A stretch of DNA of 64,000 bases from Melioribacter sp. (GCA_026417975.1 JAOACD010000016.1:186001-250000); one strand, 5' to 3'; shown: positions 45,704 through 55,513, numbered from the stretch's first letter. Numbers and translations are program-made. The notes: generated by a model not told the origin, from the sequence alone.

Positions 45704-46744
45704 ATGAATCTGAGAGAAATACTTTACAAGCCAGAATTAACAAAAGAAGAAATAGTTTATCTTCTTAGTCTAACTGATGAGGAAGATATTAATAAACTTT
45801 ATGAACGCGCAGACGAAGTAAGAAAAGAGTACTGCGGGGATGAGGTGCATCTAAGAGGACTAATAGATTTTTCTAACTACTGTGAGCAAAATTGTTTGTA
45901 TTGTGGTTTAAGATTGGACAATAAAAATTTGTCACGCTATAGAATGACCCCCGATGAAATTATAGAAACTGCAAAGCATATTATTAATTCTGGAATTTTC
46001 ACTATAGTTCTTCAATCGGGAGAGGATAGTTACTATGATACTGATGTGATTGCATATATTATTTATTCAATTAAACAAATTGCTGATGTTGCAATTACTT
46101 TATGTTTGGGAGAAAGAGGATTTAATGAATATCAAACATGGAAAATTGCAGGAGCCGATAGGTACCTATTAAAACACGAAACTGCAAATCCTAAACTTTA
46201 TTCAATTTATCATTTGCATCAGCAATTAAATGAGAGACTAGCTCACATCAGATATCTTAAAAAAATAGGTTACCAAGTAGGCTCAGGTAATATTATTGGT
46301 TTACCAATGCAAACAATTGAAGATATTGCCGATGATATTTTATTGTGTAAGGAATTAGACTTGGATATGGCTGCATTTGGACCTTTTATTCCTTCTCCAT
46401 ATACCCCTTATCGTAATAAAAAAGCTGCTAGTGTGGATTTAACACTAAAAACCATGGCTGTAGCTAGAATAGTATTAAAAGCTGTACACATACCTGCAAC
46501 TACAGCATTAGCTACAATTGATGAAAACGGAAGAATAAAAGGACTAAAAGCTGGAGCTAATGTTGTAATGCCTGATTTCACTCCATCCCCTTATAGAGAA
46601 AAATACGAAATATATGCAAATCGAAGATGCGTAGGAGATGACCCAAGATCCTGCCGTAGTTGTCTTCAACTTCAAATTGAATCTATTGGTAGAAAAATTT
46701 CTACTTCTCGAGGCGATTCTTTAAAAATGAAAATTGATAGTTAA
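45704..46744 (+). CDS. hydE: [FeFe]-hydrogenase H-cluster maturase HydE
   Basis: 346 residues, radical-SAM fold with CEQNCLYC (Cys60, 64, 67) binding the catalytic cluster. HydE uses SAM with an iron-cysteine complex delivered from HydG to build the diiron subcluster. YCGLRLDNKNLSRYRM, LQSGEDSYYD and ANVVMPDFTPSPYR are typical of HydE; Cys in the C-terminal DDPRSCRSC region may hold a second cluster, as in some members. It follows hydG by 18 bases with no gene between, and the pair is probably one transcript. Confidence 0.95.
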   Translation: MNLREILYKPELTKEEIVYLLSLTDEEDINKLYERADEVRKEYCGDEVHLRGLIDFSNYCEQNCLYCGLRLDNKNLSRYRMTPDEIIETAKHIINSGIFTIVLQSGEDSYYDTDVIAYIIYSIKQIADVAITLCLGERGFNEYQTWKIAGADRYLLKHETANPKLYSIYHLHQQLNERLAHIRYLKKIGYQVGSGNIIGLPMQTIEDIADDILLCKELDLDMAAFGPFIPSPYTPYRNKKAASVDLTLKTMAVARIVLKAVHIPATTALATIDENGRIKGLKAGANVVMPDFTPSPYREKYEIYANRRCVGDDPRSCRSCLQLQIESIGRKISTSRGDSLKMKIDS

Positions 46745-46832
46745 TTGTACTTACCTTCTAATATATTTTTTTTCAATTAATTTTGATTGTATATTTCAAT
46801 AATAAATTGTAAAAGTATCCTGGTGTTTTATT

Positions 46833-47357
46833 ATGAAATACTTTAAAGTATTTATTGTAATTTTTTTGATTACATTTATCTTTTCAAAGTGCAATTCAAA
46901 AACTAGCAAAGAATATTTCGATGACGCCATACAAAAATTAAAAAATAAAAAGTATGAGGAAGCACTTAAGGAATTTGATTGGTTAGTTAAAAAATTTCCC
47001 GATGATAGTATAGCAGCAAAATCAATTTTTGAAATAGCAAAACTTTATCATGCAAAATTAATACCTAATTTATCGAAAGAAGAATCATTAAAAGAAGCAA
47101 TTAAAAATTATAAAAAAGTTTTTTATAACTATAGAAATATGCCAGAAGCAGAGCACGGATTATTTCTTGCAGGCTTCATTTTTGCAAATGAATTAAATAA
47201 TATTGATTCAGCAAAATATAATTATGAATTATTTCTCAAAAACTATCCAAATAGTACTTTAATACAATCAGTAAAGCTTGAACTAGAAAACCTTGGTATT
47301 CCACCAGATGAAATTATCAATAAAAAAATTCATGGTTTAGATGCTACTAAAAACTAA
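46833..47357 (+). CDS. Secreted TPR protein, BamD/YfiO-like lipoprotein
   Basis: 174 residues. An N-terminal hydrophobic segment ends in FIFSKC. This looks like a lipobox, but Lys at -1 is unusual, so lipidation is unsure. Two or three tetratricopeptide repeats follow (YFDDAIQKLKNKKYEEALKE starts the first; KEAIKNYKKVFYNY and SAKYNYELFLKNYPNS later), resembling BamD/YfiO or YbgF. It may serve as a scaffold at the outer membrane. BamD itself is usually longer (about 240), so I do not assign the symbol. Overlaps the DUF58 gene by 17 bases. Confidence 0.75.
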   Translation: MKYFKVFIVIFLITFIFSKCNSKTSKEYFDDAIQKLKNKKYEEALKEFDWLVKKFPDDSIAAKSIFEIAKLYHAKLIPNLSKEESLKEAIKNYKKVFYNYRNMPEAEHGLFLAGFIFANELNNIDSAKYNYELFLKNYPNSTLIQSVKLELENLGIPPDEIINKKIHGLDATKN

Positions 47358-48249
47358 AGATGTAAGGACTTACTTAAACCCTGAAATTATTTCTAAGATT
47401 GAAAATCTTGAATTAAGAGCGCGAACTATAGTCGAAGGTTTTATGATTGGCTACCATAGAAGTCCATATCATGGTTTTAGCGTTGAATTTAGTGAACATC
47501 GCCCTTATATGCAGGGGGATTCATTAAGAAATATCGATTGGAAAGTGTATGCAAAAAGAGAAAAATATTTTGTTAAACAATTCGAAGAAGAGACAAATTT
47601 AATTTGCCATATTTTTCTGGACGCAAGTAACTCGATGAATTTTAAATATTCTTCTAACATTACAAAACTTGAATATGCTGTTACTCTTGCTGCCGTATTA
47701 AGTTATATTATGATTAATCAACAAGATTCTGTTGGACTTGCTGTATATTCAGACCATATTCACGATTATCTTAATCCAAAATCTAACAATGTGTATCTTA
47801 AAAACATTCTTACAGTTTTAAGCAATATTAAACCACAAGGTGCAACAAATACTAATAAATGCATCGATCAAATAGTAAATAAAATTAGTAAGCGAGGTTT
47901 AACAATTATTATTTCTGATTTTTTTGATGATATTAATCTTATAATAAACACTTTGAAGCATATTCATTTCAAAAAGAATGAAGTGATTGCATTTCAGATT
48001 TTAGACCCTGCAGAAAAAAATTTTGGATTTGAAACAGATTCTATATTCGTAGACCTTGAAACTAAGGAGCAAATTACAACTCAACCATATCACATAAAAA
48101 AAGCATATCAAAATGCTATGAATGATTTCTTAGGCCGCTTAAAATCAGAATGTCTTAACTATGGCATTGAGTATAATTTAATTGATACATCAAACACTTT
48201 CGATAAAGCATTATTAAGTTATTTTTCTAAGAGAGAAAAAATGTATTAA
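47341..48249 (+). CDS. DUF58 domain protein (VWA-like)
   Basis: 302 residues. The DUF58 signature is visible: EFSEHRPYMQGDSLRNIDWKVYAK in short form as HRPYMQGDS and RNIDWKVYA, followed by a VWA-type metal-dependent region HIFLDASNSM (MIDAS DxSxS) and TIIISDFFDD. DUF58 proteins usually work with a MoxR-type AAA ATPase encoded beside them, but none is present here. Role probably in envelope or metalloprotein assembly. It starts inside the TPR gene (17-base overlap), so the two are translationally coupled. Confidence 0.87.
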   Translation: MLLKTKDVRTYLNPEIISKIENLELRARTIVEGFMIGYHRSPYHGFSVEFSEHRPYMQGDSLRNIDWKVYAKREKYFVKQFEEETNLICHIFLDASNSMNFKYSSNITKLEYAVTLAAVLSYIMINQQDSVGLAVYSDHIHDYLNPKSNNVYLKNILTVLSNIKPQGATNTNKCIDQIVNKISKRGLTIIISDFFDDINLIINTLKHIHFKKNEVIAFQILDPAEKNFGFETDSIFVDLETKEQITTQPYHIKKAYQNAMNDFLGRLKSECLNYGIEYNLIDTSNTFDKALLSYFSKREKMY

Positions 48250-48403
48250 GAGTTATTTGTAAATCTTAAAAACGTGTAGTAGAAATTGAATTATCAACAC
48301 ATAAGTTGGCATTTTATAATAAAATCAAGTAATTTTTTTCAAGATAAAAGATGTTTCTCTTTTGCATTTTCTATATCTTTGAATGAATAATTAAGAGGAA
48401 TTA

Positions 48404-49312
48404 ATGGCAACAAAAGCAGGTTTTGTGTCGATAATTGGTAAACCGAATGTAGGTAAGTCTACTTTAATGAATGCTTTAATAGGAGAAAAATTATCTATAA
48501 CTACACCTAAACCACAAACAACAAGAAAAAAAATTATAGGTATTTTAACAACAGATAATTACCAAATAATTTTCCAGGATACACCGGGAATTTTAAATCC
48601 AGAATACTTGCTTCATGAGAGAATGCTTGAGTATGTTGTAGCTGCCGCCAAAGAAGCAGATTTAATTTTATTCATGATTGATATAGCAAACGACCCAACT
48701 GGCGAAAAAACCTTATCCGACGAAAAAGTTTTTGAAATACTTAAAGATAAAAAGGTAAAAAAAATTCTTTTAATAAATAAAGTAGATTTGGTTAGTCAAC
48801 AAGTAGTAGAAAACTTGATTAATTCATTAAGCAACAAAAAATTCTTTGAAAAGATTATTCCAATTTCCGCAACGGAAGGATATAATCTTCAAACTGTTAT
48901 TGATACAATTGTTGAGTATTTACCAGAACACCCCAAATACTATCCCGATGACCAATTAAGTGATGAAAACGAAAGATTTTTTGTGTCTGAAATTATACGT
49001 GAAAAAATTTTTGAAATGTATCACGAGGAAGTGCCATATAGTACAGAAGTAGTAATTGAGGAATTCAAAGAAAGAGAAAAGGGGAAAGATTACATAAGAG
49101 CTATTATAGTAGTAGAAAAAGAATCGCAAAAACCAATAATTATTGGTAAAAACGGAGAGTTAATAAAAAAATTAGGAAAGCACGCCAGGGAATCAATTGA
49201 AAGGTTCTTGGGTAGGGAAGTTTATTTAGAATTATTTGTAAAAGTAAGAGAAAAATGGCGTTCAAAACCAAATTTACTTAAAGCATTTGGATATATCCCA
49301 CCAGAAGAATAA
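48404..49312 (+). CDS. era: GTPase Era
   Basis: 302 residues. G1 GKPNVGKST, G2 region TPKPQTTRKKI, G3 DTPG, G4 NKVD, and a C-terminal KH RNA-binding domain (KPIIIGKNGELIKKLGKHARE, ending LELFVKVREKWR). Era binds the 3' end of 16S rRNA and assists small-subunit maturation. A TAAGAGGAA ribosome site precedes the ATG. TATCTTTG at 48374-48381 matches the Bacteroidota -7 element but I see no matching -33, so the promoter is uncertain. Not HydF: the KH domain is present and no HydF FeS Cys are seen. Confidence 0.96.
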   Translation: MATKAGFVSIIGKPNVGKSTLMNALIGEKLSITTPKPQTTRKKIIGILTTDNYQIIFQDTPGILNPEYLLHERMLEYVVAAAKEADLILFMIDIANDPTGEKTLSDEKVFEILKDKKVKKILLINKVDLVSQQVVENLINSLSNKKFFEKIIPISATEGYNLQTVIDTIVEYLPEHPKYYPDDQLSDENERFFVSEIIREKIFEMYHEEVPYSTEVVIEEFKEREKGKDYIRAIIVVEKESQKPIIIGKNGELIKKLGKHARESIERFLGREVYLELFVKVREKWRSKPNLLKAFGYIPPEE

Positions 49313-49341
49313 ACATATCATAAGTTAATCCATTATAGATT

Positions 49342-50283
49342 ATGAATAATCATGCAGAAAAAAAATTTTCGTACTTTTTAGGGGAAAGTGCTCTTTTATT
49401 TATGACACTAATTTGGGGAGGAACATTTGTTGTTGTTAAAGAATCCCTTAGTGATATTTCCTCAATGTTATTTATTACAATACGATTTATAATTGCTTCA
49501 ATAGTTATAGTTTTTGTTTTAATTGTTAAAAACCATAAAATTAATAAACAAGATTTTTTTGCAGGAATATTATTAGGTATTTTTCTATTTCTTGGCTTTA
49601 TATTTCAAACTGCAGGACTTAAATATACAACGGCATCAAAATCCGGTTTTATAACAGGCTCGCTTGTTGTTATAGTCCCTTTTCTACAATTTTTCATAGA
49701 AAAGAAAGTTCCTACTAAGGGAGCAGTTATTGGAACAATTTTAGTTTTTATTGGAATAGTTTTTTTATCTAGTAGTGGAACTTCTATAAGTGATTTTATA
49801 AAAGAATTGGGCTCCAATTTTAATTTTGGGGATACATTAACATTAATTTGTGCTTTATTTTTTGCTTTGCATGTTGTTTATATGGATATAATTTCTCCAA
49901 AACATGATTTCTGGGTTTTATTTGTAAGTCAGTTAATAAGTGTTGCAATTCTGTCATTCTTTGTATCGATATTCTTTCATATTTTATCTATCGAAACGGT
50001 TAAAATCAAGTTTACTAATAATTTGCTAATTGGAATACTTTATACTTCATTACTGGCAACCTGTGTAAATTTCGGATTACAAACTAAGTTTCAAAAATTA
50101 GTAAGTCCTACAAAAGCAGCAATAATATATTCCTTTGAACCAATATTTGCTGCAATTTTTGCTTTCTTTATACTAAAAGAAAAATTCAGTAATTTTGGTT
50201 TACTAGGTAGTTTTTTAATTTTTACTGGACTAATTATTTCAGAAATTTTCGATTCTTTTAGTTCGAAATTTCTTAAAAGCTAA
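49342..50283 (+). CDS. EamA/DMT-family transporter
   Basis: 313 residues with ten predicted helices in two EamA repeats. First repeat: LIWGGTFVVVKESLSDIS, then RFIIASIVIVFVLI and TAGLKYTTASKSGFITG. Second: DTLTLICALFFALHVVYMD, ATCVNFGLQTKFQKLVSPTKAAIIYSFEPIFAAIFAF as the sum of short motifs VSPTKAAII and FEPIFAAI. Such proteins export or import metabolites, often amino acids or nucleosides; the substrate cannot be told. It starts 30 bases after era and is 2 bases from acyP. Confidence 0.88.
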   Translation: MNNHAEKKFSYFLGESALLFMTLIWGGTFVVVKESLSDISSMLFITIRFIIASIVIVFVLIVKNHKINKQDFFAGILLGIFLFLGFIFQTAGLKYTTASKSGFITGSLVVIVPFLQFFIEKKVPTKGAVIGTILVFIGIVFLSSSGTSISDFIKELGSNFNFGDTLTLICALFFALHVVYMDIISPKHDFWVLFVSQLISVAILSFFVSIFFHILSIETVKIKFTNNLLIGILYTSLLATCVNFGLQTKFQKLVSPTKAAIIYSFEPIFAAIFAFFILKEKFSNFGLLGSFLIFTGLIISEIFDSFSSKFLKS

Positions 50284-50284
50284 A

Positions 50285-50566
50285 ATGGATAACATTAAAA
50301 GAGCAGAAATTATTGTAAGCGGACTTGTTCAAGGAGTTGGCTTTAGATATTTTATTTATCGTCACGCTCAAAGTTTAGGATTAAAGGGTTACACCAAAAA
50401 TCTTTATAGTGGAGAAGTTTATACTGTAGTTGAAGGTGAGCCACATTTAATTGAAGAACTTTTTAATAAGATTAGAATAGGACCTATATCTGCAGACGTA
50501 AAAGATGCTACTATAAAATGGAGTGAACCTAAAAACGAATTTAAAACATTTGAGATAAGATTTTGA
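50285..50566 (+). CDS. acyP: Acylphosphatase
   Basis: 93 residues, exact family size. The signature GLVQGVGFRYFIYRHA has the phosphate-binding Arg, and KGYTKNLYSGEVYTVVEG has the catalytic Asn. It hydrolyses acyl phosphates such as acetyl phosphate. Begins 1 base after the transporter stop and its TGA overlaps the TTG start of ispF, so the genes from 49342 to 54316 look like one long transcript. Confidence 0.95.
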   Translation: MDNIKRAEIIVSGLVQGVGFRYFIYRHAQSLGLKGYTKNLYSGEVYTVVEGEPHLIEELFNKIRIGPISADVKDATIKWSEPKNEFKTFEIRF

Positions 50567-51054
50567 ACCAGCAATTTAGAATAGGGTTTGGTTATGATGT
50601 CCATCCCTTTTCAAGGGATAGGATACTTGTTTTAGGTGGAATTGTTATTCCATACGAAACAGGATTAGAAGGGCATTCTGATGCAGATGTATTATTACAC
50701 TCAATTTGTGATGCAATGCTTGGTGCACTTGCTCTAGGAGATATTGGTAAGCATTTCCCAAATACAAGCGAAGAGTTTCGGAATATCGATAGTAAAATTT
50801 TACTCGAGCGGACTTATGACATAGTTCAAAAACATGGCTATGTATTATGTAATATTGATGCTACTCTTGTAATTGAAAAACCTAAAGTCGCACCATTTAT
50901 TGGTCTTATGAAAAAAGAAATTGCCTCTGTATTGAAAGTAGATGAAAATCAAGTTTCAATTAAAGCAACTACATCTGAAAAACTTGGGTTTATTGGACGT
51001 CAAGAAGGTGCGGCAGCTTACGCTATAGTTCTACTTACAAAAAAAGAAAATTAA
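50563..51054 (+). CDS. ispF: 2-C-methyl-D-erythritol 2,4-cyclodiphosphate synthase
   Basis: 163 residues from a TTG start overlapping the acyP stop. Metal ligands: Asp and His in GYDVHPF and His in LEGHSDADVLLHS. GDIGKHFPNTSEEFR and TTSEKLGFIGRQEG are conserved, the latter contacting the cytidine ring. IspF makes the cyclic diphosphate in the non-mevalonate isoprenoid pathway. Cytosolic trimer. Its stop overlaps the ATG of the DedA gene (TAATG). Confidence 0.96.
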   Translation: MNQQFRIGFGYDVHPFSRDRILVLGGIVIPYETGLEGHSDADVLLHSICDAMLGALALGDIGKHFPNTSEEFRNIDSKILLERTYDIVQKHGYVLCNIDATLVIEKPKVAPFIGLMKKEIASVLKVDENQVSIKATTSEKLGFIGRQEGAAAYAIVLLTKKEN

Positions 51055-51671
51055 TGCTCGAAAATATAATCTCATACATAGATTCTCTTGATCCAACACT
51101 TATTTATTTTGTCCTTTTTTTCTTTGGATTCATTGAAAATATTTTTCCACCATCACCAAGTGATGTTGTTGTTGTTTTAAGTTCTACTTTAATTGCTAAT
51201 TCAACCTTAGGATTTTTACCCATTCTTTTAATTACAAGTTTTGGAAGCGGTTTAGGATTTATTGTGATGTATTTTATTGGTAAGAATCTGGGAGAAAAAT
51301 TGATAAGAAACGGGAAGTTAAAATTCATTAAAAAAGAAGCTCTGAACAAAGCAGATATGTGGTTTCATAAATATGGCTATAAATTAATTTTAATAAATAG
51401 ATTCTTGCCAGGCACAAGAGCGGTAGTGAGTTTTTTTTCTGGTTTTCATAGATTAAAAAAATCTAAAACTTTCTTTTATGCAGTTATAAGTTCATTTTTA
51501 TGGAATACTTTACTTATTGCTTTAGGAGTTTTTTTAGGGCAAAACCTTGAATTAATTGATAAGTATTTAACTACTTATTCAGATATAGTATTGACTTTTA
51601 CTGCAATTGTAATATTATTTTTTGTAGTTAGATTTTTTATGAAAAAGAAAAGAGAGAATGAAAATAAGTAA
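51054..51671 (+). CDS. DedA-family membrane protein
   Basis: 205 residues. The family features FFGFIENIFPPSPSDVVVVL near the N-terminus (with conserved Glu and Pro residues), FGSGLGFIVMYFIGKNLG, and NRFLPGTRAVVSFFSGFHRL, with four or five membrane segments. DedA proteins move lipids such as undecaprenyl phosphate or phospholipids between leaflets, though each member's substrate differs. It overlaps ispF by 1 base and lnt by 14 bases. Confidence 0.92.
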   Translation: MLENIISYIDSLDPTLIYFVLFFFGFIENIFPPSPSDVVVVLSSTLIANSTLGFLPILLITSFGSGLGFIVMYFIGKNLGEKLIRNGKLKFIKKEALNKADMWFHKYGYKLILINRFLPGTRAVVSFFSGFHRLKKSKTFFYAVISSFLWNTLLIALGVFLGQNLELIDKYLTTYSDIVLTFTAIVILFFVVRFFMKKKRENENK

Positions 51672-53277
51672 TTATTTTTTTTCGGAAGAGAAAAGCGAAA
51701 AGAAAAAAGAATTGGTTTTGTGCTTTTTGAGTGGAGTATTGCTTGGAATATCTTTTCCGCCTTTTCCATTTCCAGTATTAATTTTTTTTTCATTAATTCC
51801 CTATTTGATTGTAATAGAAAAAAAAGATAACCTAAGTTCAATTAGTAGATTTACATATTTCACAATTTTCTTCTTTACAATAATTACTCTCTATTGGGTA
51901 GGTAGCTGGACAAAAGAGGCCGATCCATTTTTAATGATATCTGGAGCTCTTTTAATGTTTGTCAATCCTGCAATTTTTTTGATACCATCAACATTATATT
52001 ATTTTTGTAAAAGAATCTTTAATAAGAACATTGCTTTATTCCTATTGCCCTTTTTTTGGGTTGCATTTGAGTATGCTTATAGTTTAACAGATTTAAGATT
52101 TCCTTGGCTTACTTTGGCAAATTCTCTTTCATACTTTAATTGGTATATTCAAATAGCAGATATTATTGGTGCTTATGGTATTTCGCTATTAATTTTATAC
52201 ATCAATATTTTTCTTTATAAATTCCTTAGCGAGTATTATAGAGGGCAAAAAAAACTAGTTTATCTTTTAGTTGCAGTATTGCTTTTTATTTTTCCAGTAA
52301 TATATGGGATATATAAAACGTTTACATACGAACATTCTCAAAAAAGAATTAAAGTAGGATTAGTTCAACCTAATTTGAATCCATGGGATAAGTGGGAAGC
52401 AAAAAATTTAGATGAGTTATTAAATGTTTACTTGGAACTTTCTCAGAATGCTGTTAATGATAGAGCTAAATTAATTGTTTGGCCAGAATCTGCATTACCA
52501 GTTTACTTGTTATCTGGTAATTATGATGGTGAAGTTGATAGAATACATAAATTTGTTGATTCGAACAATGTTTTTTTGATGACTGGTATGCCTGATGCTA
52601 CTTTTTATTTCGATTTATCACAAGTTCCACCTGATGCAAAGAAAATAAAAAATAGTGATGTTGCATATACATCTTATAATTCTATATTACTTTTCAGCCC
52701 TTTTTCAAATCGAGTACAAAAATATGCTAAAATAAAATTAGTTCCCTTTGGTGAAAAAGTTCCTTTTGTCGAACAGCTTCCATTTCTTGGGGATTTAATT
52801 AAATGGCAAGTTGGAATCTCAAGTTGGAATGTAGGAAAAGAACAGATACTTTTTGATTTACTAAATTTCAAAGCTGCAGGTGTAATTTGTTTTGAATCAA
52901 TTTACCCTGATTTTGTAGCAAATTTTGTTAAAAATGGAGCTCAACTTTTGGTTGTTGTTACTAATGATAGTTGGTATGGATATTCAAGCGGACCTTTTCA
53001 ACATAAGGAATTTGCAGCATTGCGTGCTGTTGAGAACAGAAGAACAATTGTTAGAGCAGCAAATGGTGGAATAAGTTGCATTATCGATCCTTTAGGAAGA
53101 ACTATTATTCAAACAAATCTTTTTACCAAAAATGTTTTGGTAGGCTATGCAGAATTAAGAAATGAAATAACATTTTTTTCAAAATATCCATTAATAGTTC
53201 CTATATTGACTTCTTTTGTTTCATTAATGGTTTTAATTCTTTATCCTTATAAAAACTTATTAAAACGTAGGATATAA
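51658..53277 (+). CDS. lnt: Apolipoprotein N-acyltransferase
   Basis: 539 residues: about seven membrane helices (1-225), then a nitrilase-like catalytic domain in the periplasm (about 235-490) and one C-terminal helix. The Glu-Lys-Cys triad is visible: Glu in VWPESALPVYL, Lys in AKIKLVPFGEKVPF and Cys in AAGVICFESIYPD. It adds the third acyl chain to the N-terminal Cys of lipoproteins before Lol sorting. This fits the LolCDE genes at 27-30 kb and the many lipoproteins here. The start overlaps the DedA gene. Confidence 0.95.
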   Translation: MKISNYFFSEEKSEKKKELVLCFLSGVLLGISFPPFPFPVLIFFSLIPYLIVIEKKDNLSSISRFTYFTIFFFTIITLYWVGSWTKEADPFLMISGALLMFVNPAIFLIPSTLYYFCKRIFNKNIALFLLPFFWVAFEYAYSLTDLRFPWLTLANSLSYFNWYIQIADIIGAYGISLLILYINIFLYKFLSEYYRGQKKLVYLLVAVLLFIFPVIYGIYKTFTYEHSQKRIKVGLVQPNLNPWDKWEAKNLDELLNVYLELSQNAVNDRAKLIVWPESALPVYLLSGNYDGEVDRIHKFVDSNNVFLMTGMPDATFYFDLSQVPPDAKKIKNSDVAYTSYNSILLFSPFSNRVQKYAKIKLVPFGEKVPFVEQLPFLGDLIKWQVGISSWNVGKEQILFDLLNFKAAGVICFESIYPDFVANFVKNGAQLLVVVTNDSWYGYSSGPFQHKEFAALRAVENRRTIVRAANGGISCIIDPLGRTIIQTNLFTKNVLVGYAELRNEITFFSKYPLIVPILTSFVSLMVLILYPYKNLLKRRI

Positions 53278-53278
53278 A

Positions 53279-54316
53279 ATGAAGAAATTTATTGATCTAA
53301 GGAGTGATACTGTTACAAAGCCATCGGAAGGTATGAGAAAAGCAATGTATGAAGCCGAAGTAGGAGATGATGTTTACAAAGAAGACCCCACAGCAAATGA
53401 ATTGGAAGAATATGCTGCAGAATTACTTGGCAAAGAAGCTGCTCTTTTTGTCCCAAGTGGTGTAATGGGAAATCAAATTTGTTTGAATGTTCTAACAAGT
53501 CCTGGAGATGAAGTTATTTGTGAAAAAGATGCTCATATTTTTCAGTACGAATCAGGTTCTCCTGCAATGCTTAGTGGATTGCAATTAAGTTTGGTTGAGG
53601 GGGACAAAAAAGGAATTTTTACGGCAACTCAAATAGAACCACTTATAAGACCATCAAGTGCTTATTATATGGCTCGAACAAGAGTAATTGAGATTGAAAA
53701 CACTCATAACAGAGCAGGAGGAACTATTAATCCTGTAGAAAATATTCAGGAAATTTTTAGACTAGCAAAAAAATATAATTTATTTATGCATCTTGATGGC
53801 GCAAGAATATGGAATGCATACGTAGAAACAGGAATTTCACCAGCAAAGTATGCTTCTTATTTTGATTCGGTATCTTGTTGTCTTTCAAAAGGTTTGGGTG
53901 CTCCGATTGGTTCTATTATAGCAGGTTCAAAAGAGTTTATAAAAGAAGCATATCGTGTTAGAAAAGCTTGGGGTGGTGGAATGCGTCAAGTGGGAATAAT
54001 TGCAGCTGCTGGTCTTTATGCTCTCAAGAATAATATTGAGCGACTTAAAGAAGATCATCAAAAAGCAAAATTATTAGCTTATAATTTATCTCAATTAAAA
54101 ACTGTTAATATTGACTTAGAACTAGTTCAAACTAATATTGTAATGTTTTCTTTAGTAAATATGAAAGCTGAAGATTTTATCTTAAAATGTAAAGATAGAG
54201 GATTGCTTTTAGGAACTGGTAAGGTTGGAGTAATAAGAGCTGTAACTCATATGGATGTTACTATGCAAGAAATTGAAAAAGCGTGTAAGATTATTGAAGA
54301 TATATTAACAGAATAA
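53279..54316 (+). CDS. ltaE: Low-specificity L-threonine aldolase
   Basis: 345 residues, fold type I PLP enzyme. DLRSDTVTKPSEGMR at the N-terminus, EVGDDVYKEDPT, HLDGARIWNA (Asp for PLP nitrogen), and the Schiff-base Lys in CCLSKGLGAPIGS. It splits L-threonine or allo-threonine to glycine and acetaldehyde. The ATG is 1 base after the lnt stop. Last gene of the plus-strand run begun at 48404; the next gene is convergent. Confidence 0.95.
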   Translation: MKKFIDLRSDTVTKPSEGMRKAMYEAEVGDDVYKEDPTANELEEYAAELLGKEAALFVPSGVMGNQICLNVLTSPGDEVICEKDAHIFQYESGSPAMLSGLQLSLVEGDKKGIFTATQIEPLIRPSSAYYMARTRVIEIENTHNRAGGTINPVENIQEIFRLAKKYNLFMHLDGARIWNAYVETGISPAKYASYFDSVSCCLSKGLGAPIGSIIAGSKEFIKEAYRVRKAWGGGMRQVGIIAAAGLYALKNNIERLKEDHQKAKLLAYNLSQLKTVNIDLELVQTNIVMFSLVNMKAEDFILKCKDRGLLLGTGKVGVIRAVTHMDVTMQEIEKACKIIEDILTE

Positions 54317-54370
54317 ATTCAGTCTAATAGTTATAAAATGTAATAGCTCAAATATTTGATGTTCAACTTA

Positions 54371-55513
54371 TTAGTATATAAAAAATATTATTGTAGTAAC
54401 TGTAACAAATGTGAATACTAATTTTGAAATTAAATTAGGATATTTTACTTTTAGGTAACCCCAAGCTTTAGCAGTTATTATCATTAAGATGGCTAATAAA
54501 ATAGTTGTTAAAAGACATTCTAAAAGATTTAGTTTAGAACCGTATAAACTAACTAAACTATTTCCTTCCCAAATTCTAAGATATAGTAATTTTATATGTA
54601 GCCAATAAACAAGTAATGATTCTCTGCTAATGTCAATAATAAATGTTTGATAATTTTTTAGGTTAGATAAATACATCCAGCTTAATCCTAGTAGCACAAA
54701 AATTATTCCAAGTCTTTGTGTAAAGAAAAAATAATTTGGTTTTACGTTTACCCACGACTGAGGGAATAAAAAATTTAAGAATAAAACACTAATAACAAAA
54801 AAAATTATTCCCATTATTATTAAGTTTTTTATGAAAATTTTTTCTTCGTTTTTGTTTTTATATTCTATATAATATTTTCCTATTAGTGCACCACTAAAAA
54901 TAAAAGCAAGCCATGGGAAAAGTGGGAACAACGAGCCATGCATTCTGTTGAAATAATTTGCAATTCCAAGTGGGAAAATTTTAGTGTAATCTGTTTCCCA
55001 AGCAATCGGGGAATATGCTAGTACAAAAAAATCGAGAATTAAAATTGTTGAATAATAAATTTTGTTTGACTTAATTGATATTCTTAATAATAGCAATAAC
55101 AATAGACCAACGGCAATGCATTGTAATATATCAACGCGTAGAAATTCTTTAATCATGTGTGGATAATCTGGATTAGAAATTTTTTTTAGCGAAAGGTAAC
55201 TTGCATGTAAAGAGTATCCTGCTAAAAATATTAAAGTAATTCTACCGATTTTTTTCCAGAATTTTTTCCCAAATTTTCTAAGTTCATCTAAACCTTTTTG
55301 CAAAGAAAGGATAAAAACCATGCCTGATGTGAAAGTAAATGTAGGAGCAACAAGACCATTTATGTAATTTAATATCTCGAACCATTTTTGAGATTTAATT
55401 GAAGGTAGTAAGAAAGAATTTACAACATGCACTTCAATCATCACAAGTAGTGCTAATCCTTTTAAAAGATCTATAAAAAGTGCTCGATTTGTGTTTTTCA
55501 AACCAATACTCAA
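54371..55513 (-). CDS. DUF1624/HGSNAT-like membrane acyltransferase
   Basis: 380 residues with about ten hydrophobic helices. The start RALFIDLLKGLALLVMIEVHVVN holds the His and the Asp typical of the DUF1624 (heparan-glucosaminide N-acetyltransferase catalytic) family, followed by APTFTFTSGMVFILSLQ, as in other members. Later ESLLVYWLHIKLLYL is also typical. Such proteins are thought to transfer acyl groups onto sugars across the membrane; substrate unknown. It stands alone on the minus strand between ltaE and the exonuclease gene, which starts divergently 120 bases away. Confidence 0.82.
   Translation of the reverse strand: MSIGLKNTNRALFIDLLKGLALLVMIEVHVVNSFLLPSIKSQKWFEILNYINGLVAPTFTFTSGMVFILSLQKGLDELRKFGKKFWKKIGRITLIFLAGYSLHASYLSLKKISNPDYPHMIKEFLRVDILQCIAVGLLLLLLLRISIKSNKIYYSTILILDFFVLAYSPIAWETDYTKIFPLGIANYFNRMHGSLFPLFPWLAFIFSGALIGKYYIEYKNKNEEKIFIKNLIIMGIIFFVISVLFLNFLFPQSWVNVKPNYFFFTQRLGIIFVLLGLSWMYLSNLKNYQTFIIDISRESLLVYWLHIKLLYLRIWEGNSLVSLYGSKLNLLECLLTTILLAILMIITAKAWGYLKVKYPNLISKLVFTFVTVTTIIFFIY

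Noticed and set aside
48404-49312. GTPase near hydG/hydE as HydF
   Set aside because: It carries a C-terminal KH domain and the Era G-motifs and lacks the HydF cluster-binding Cys residues.
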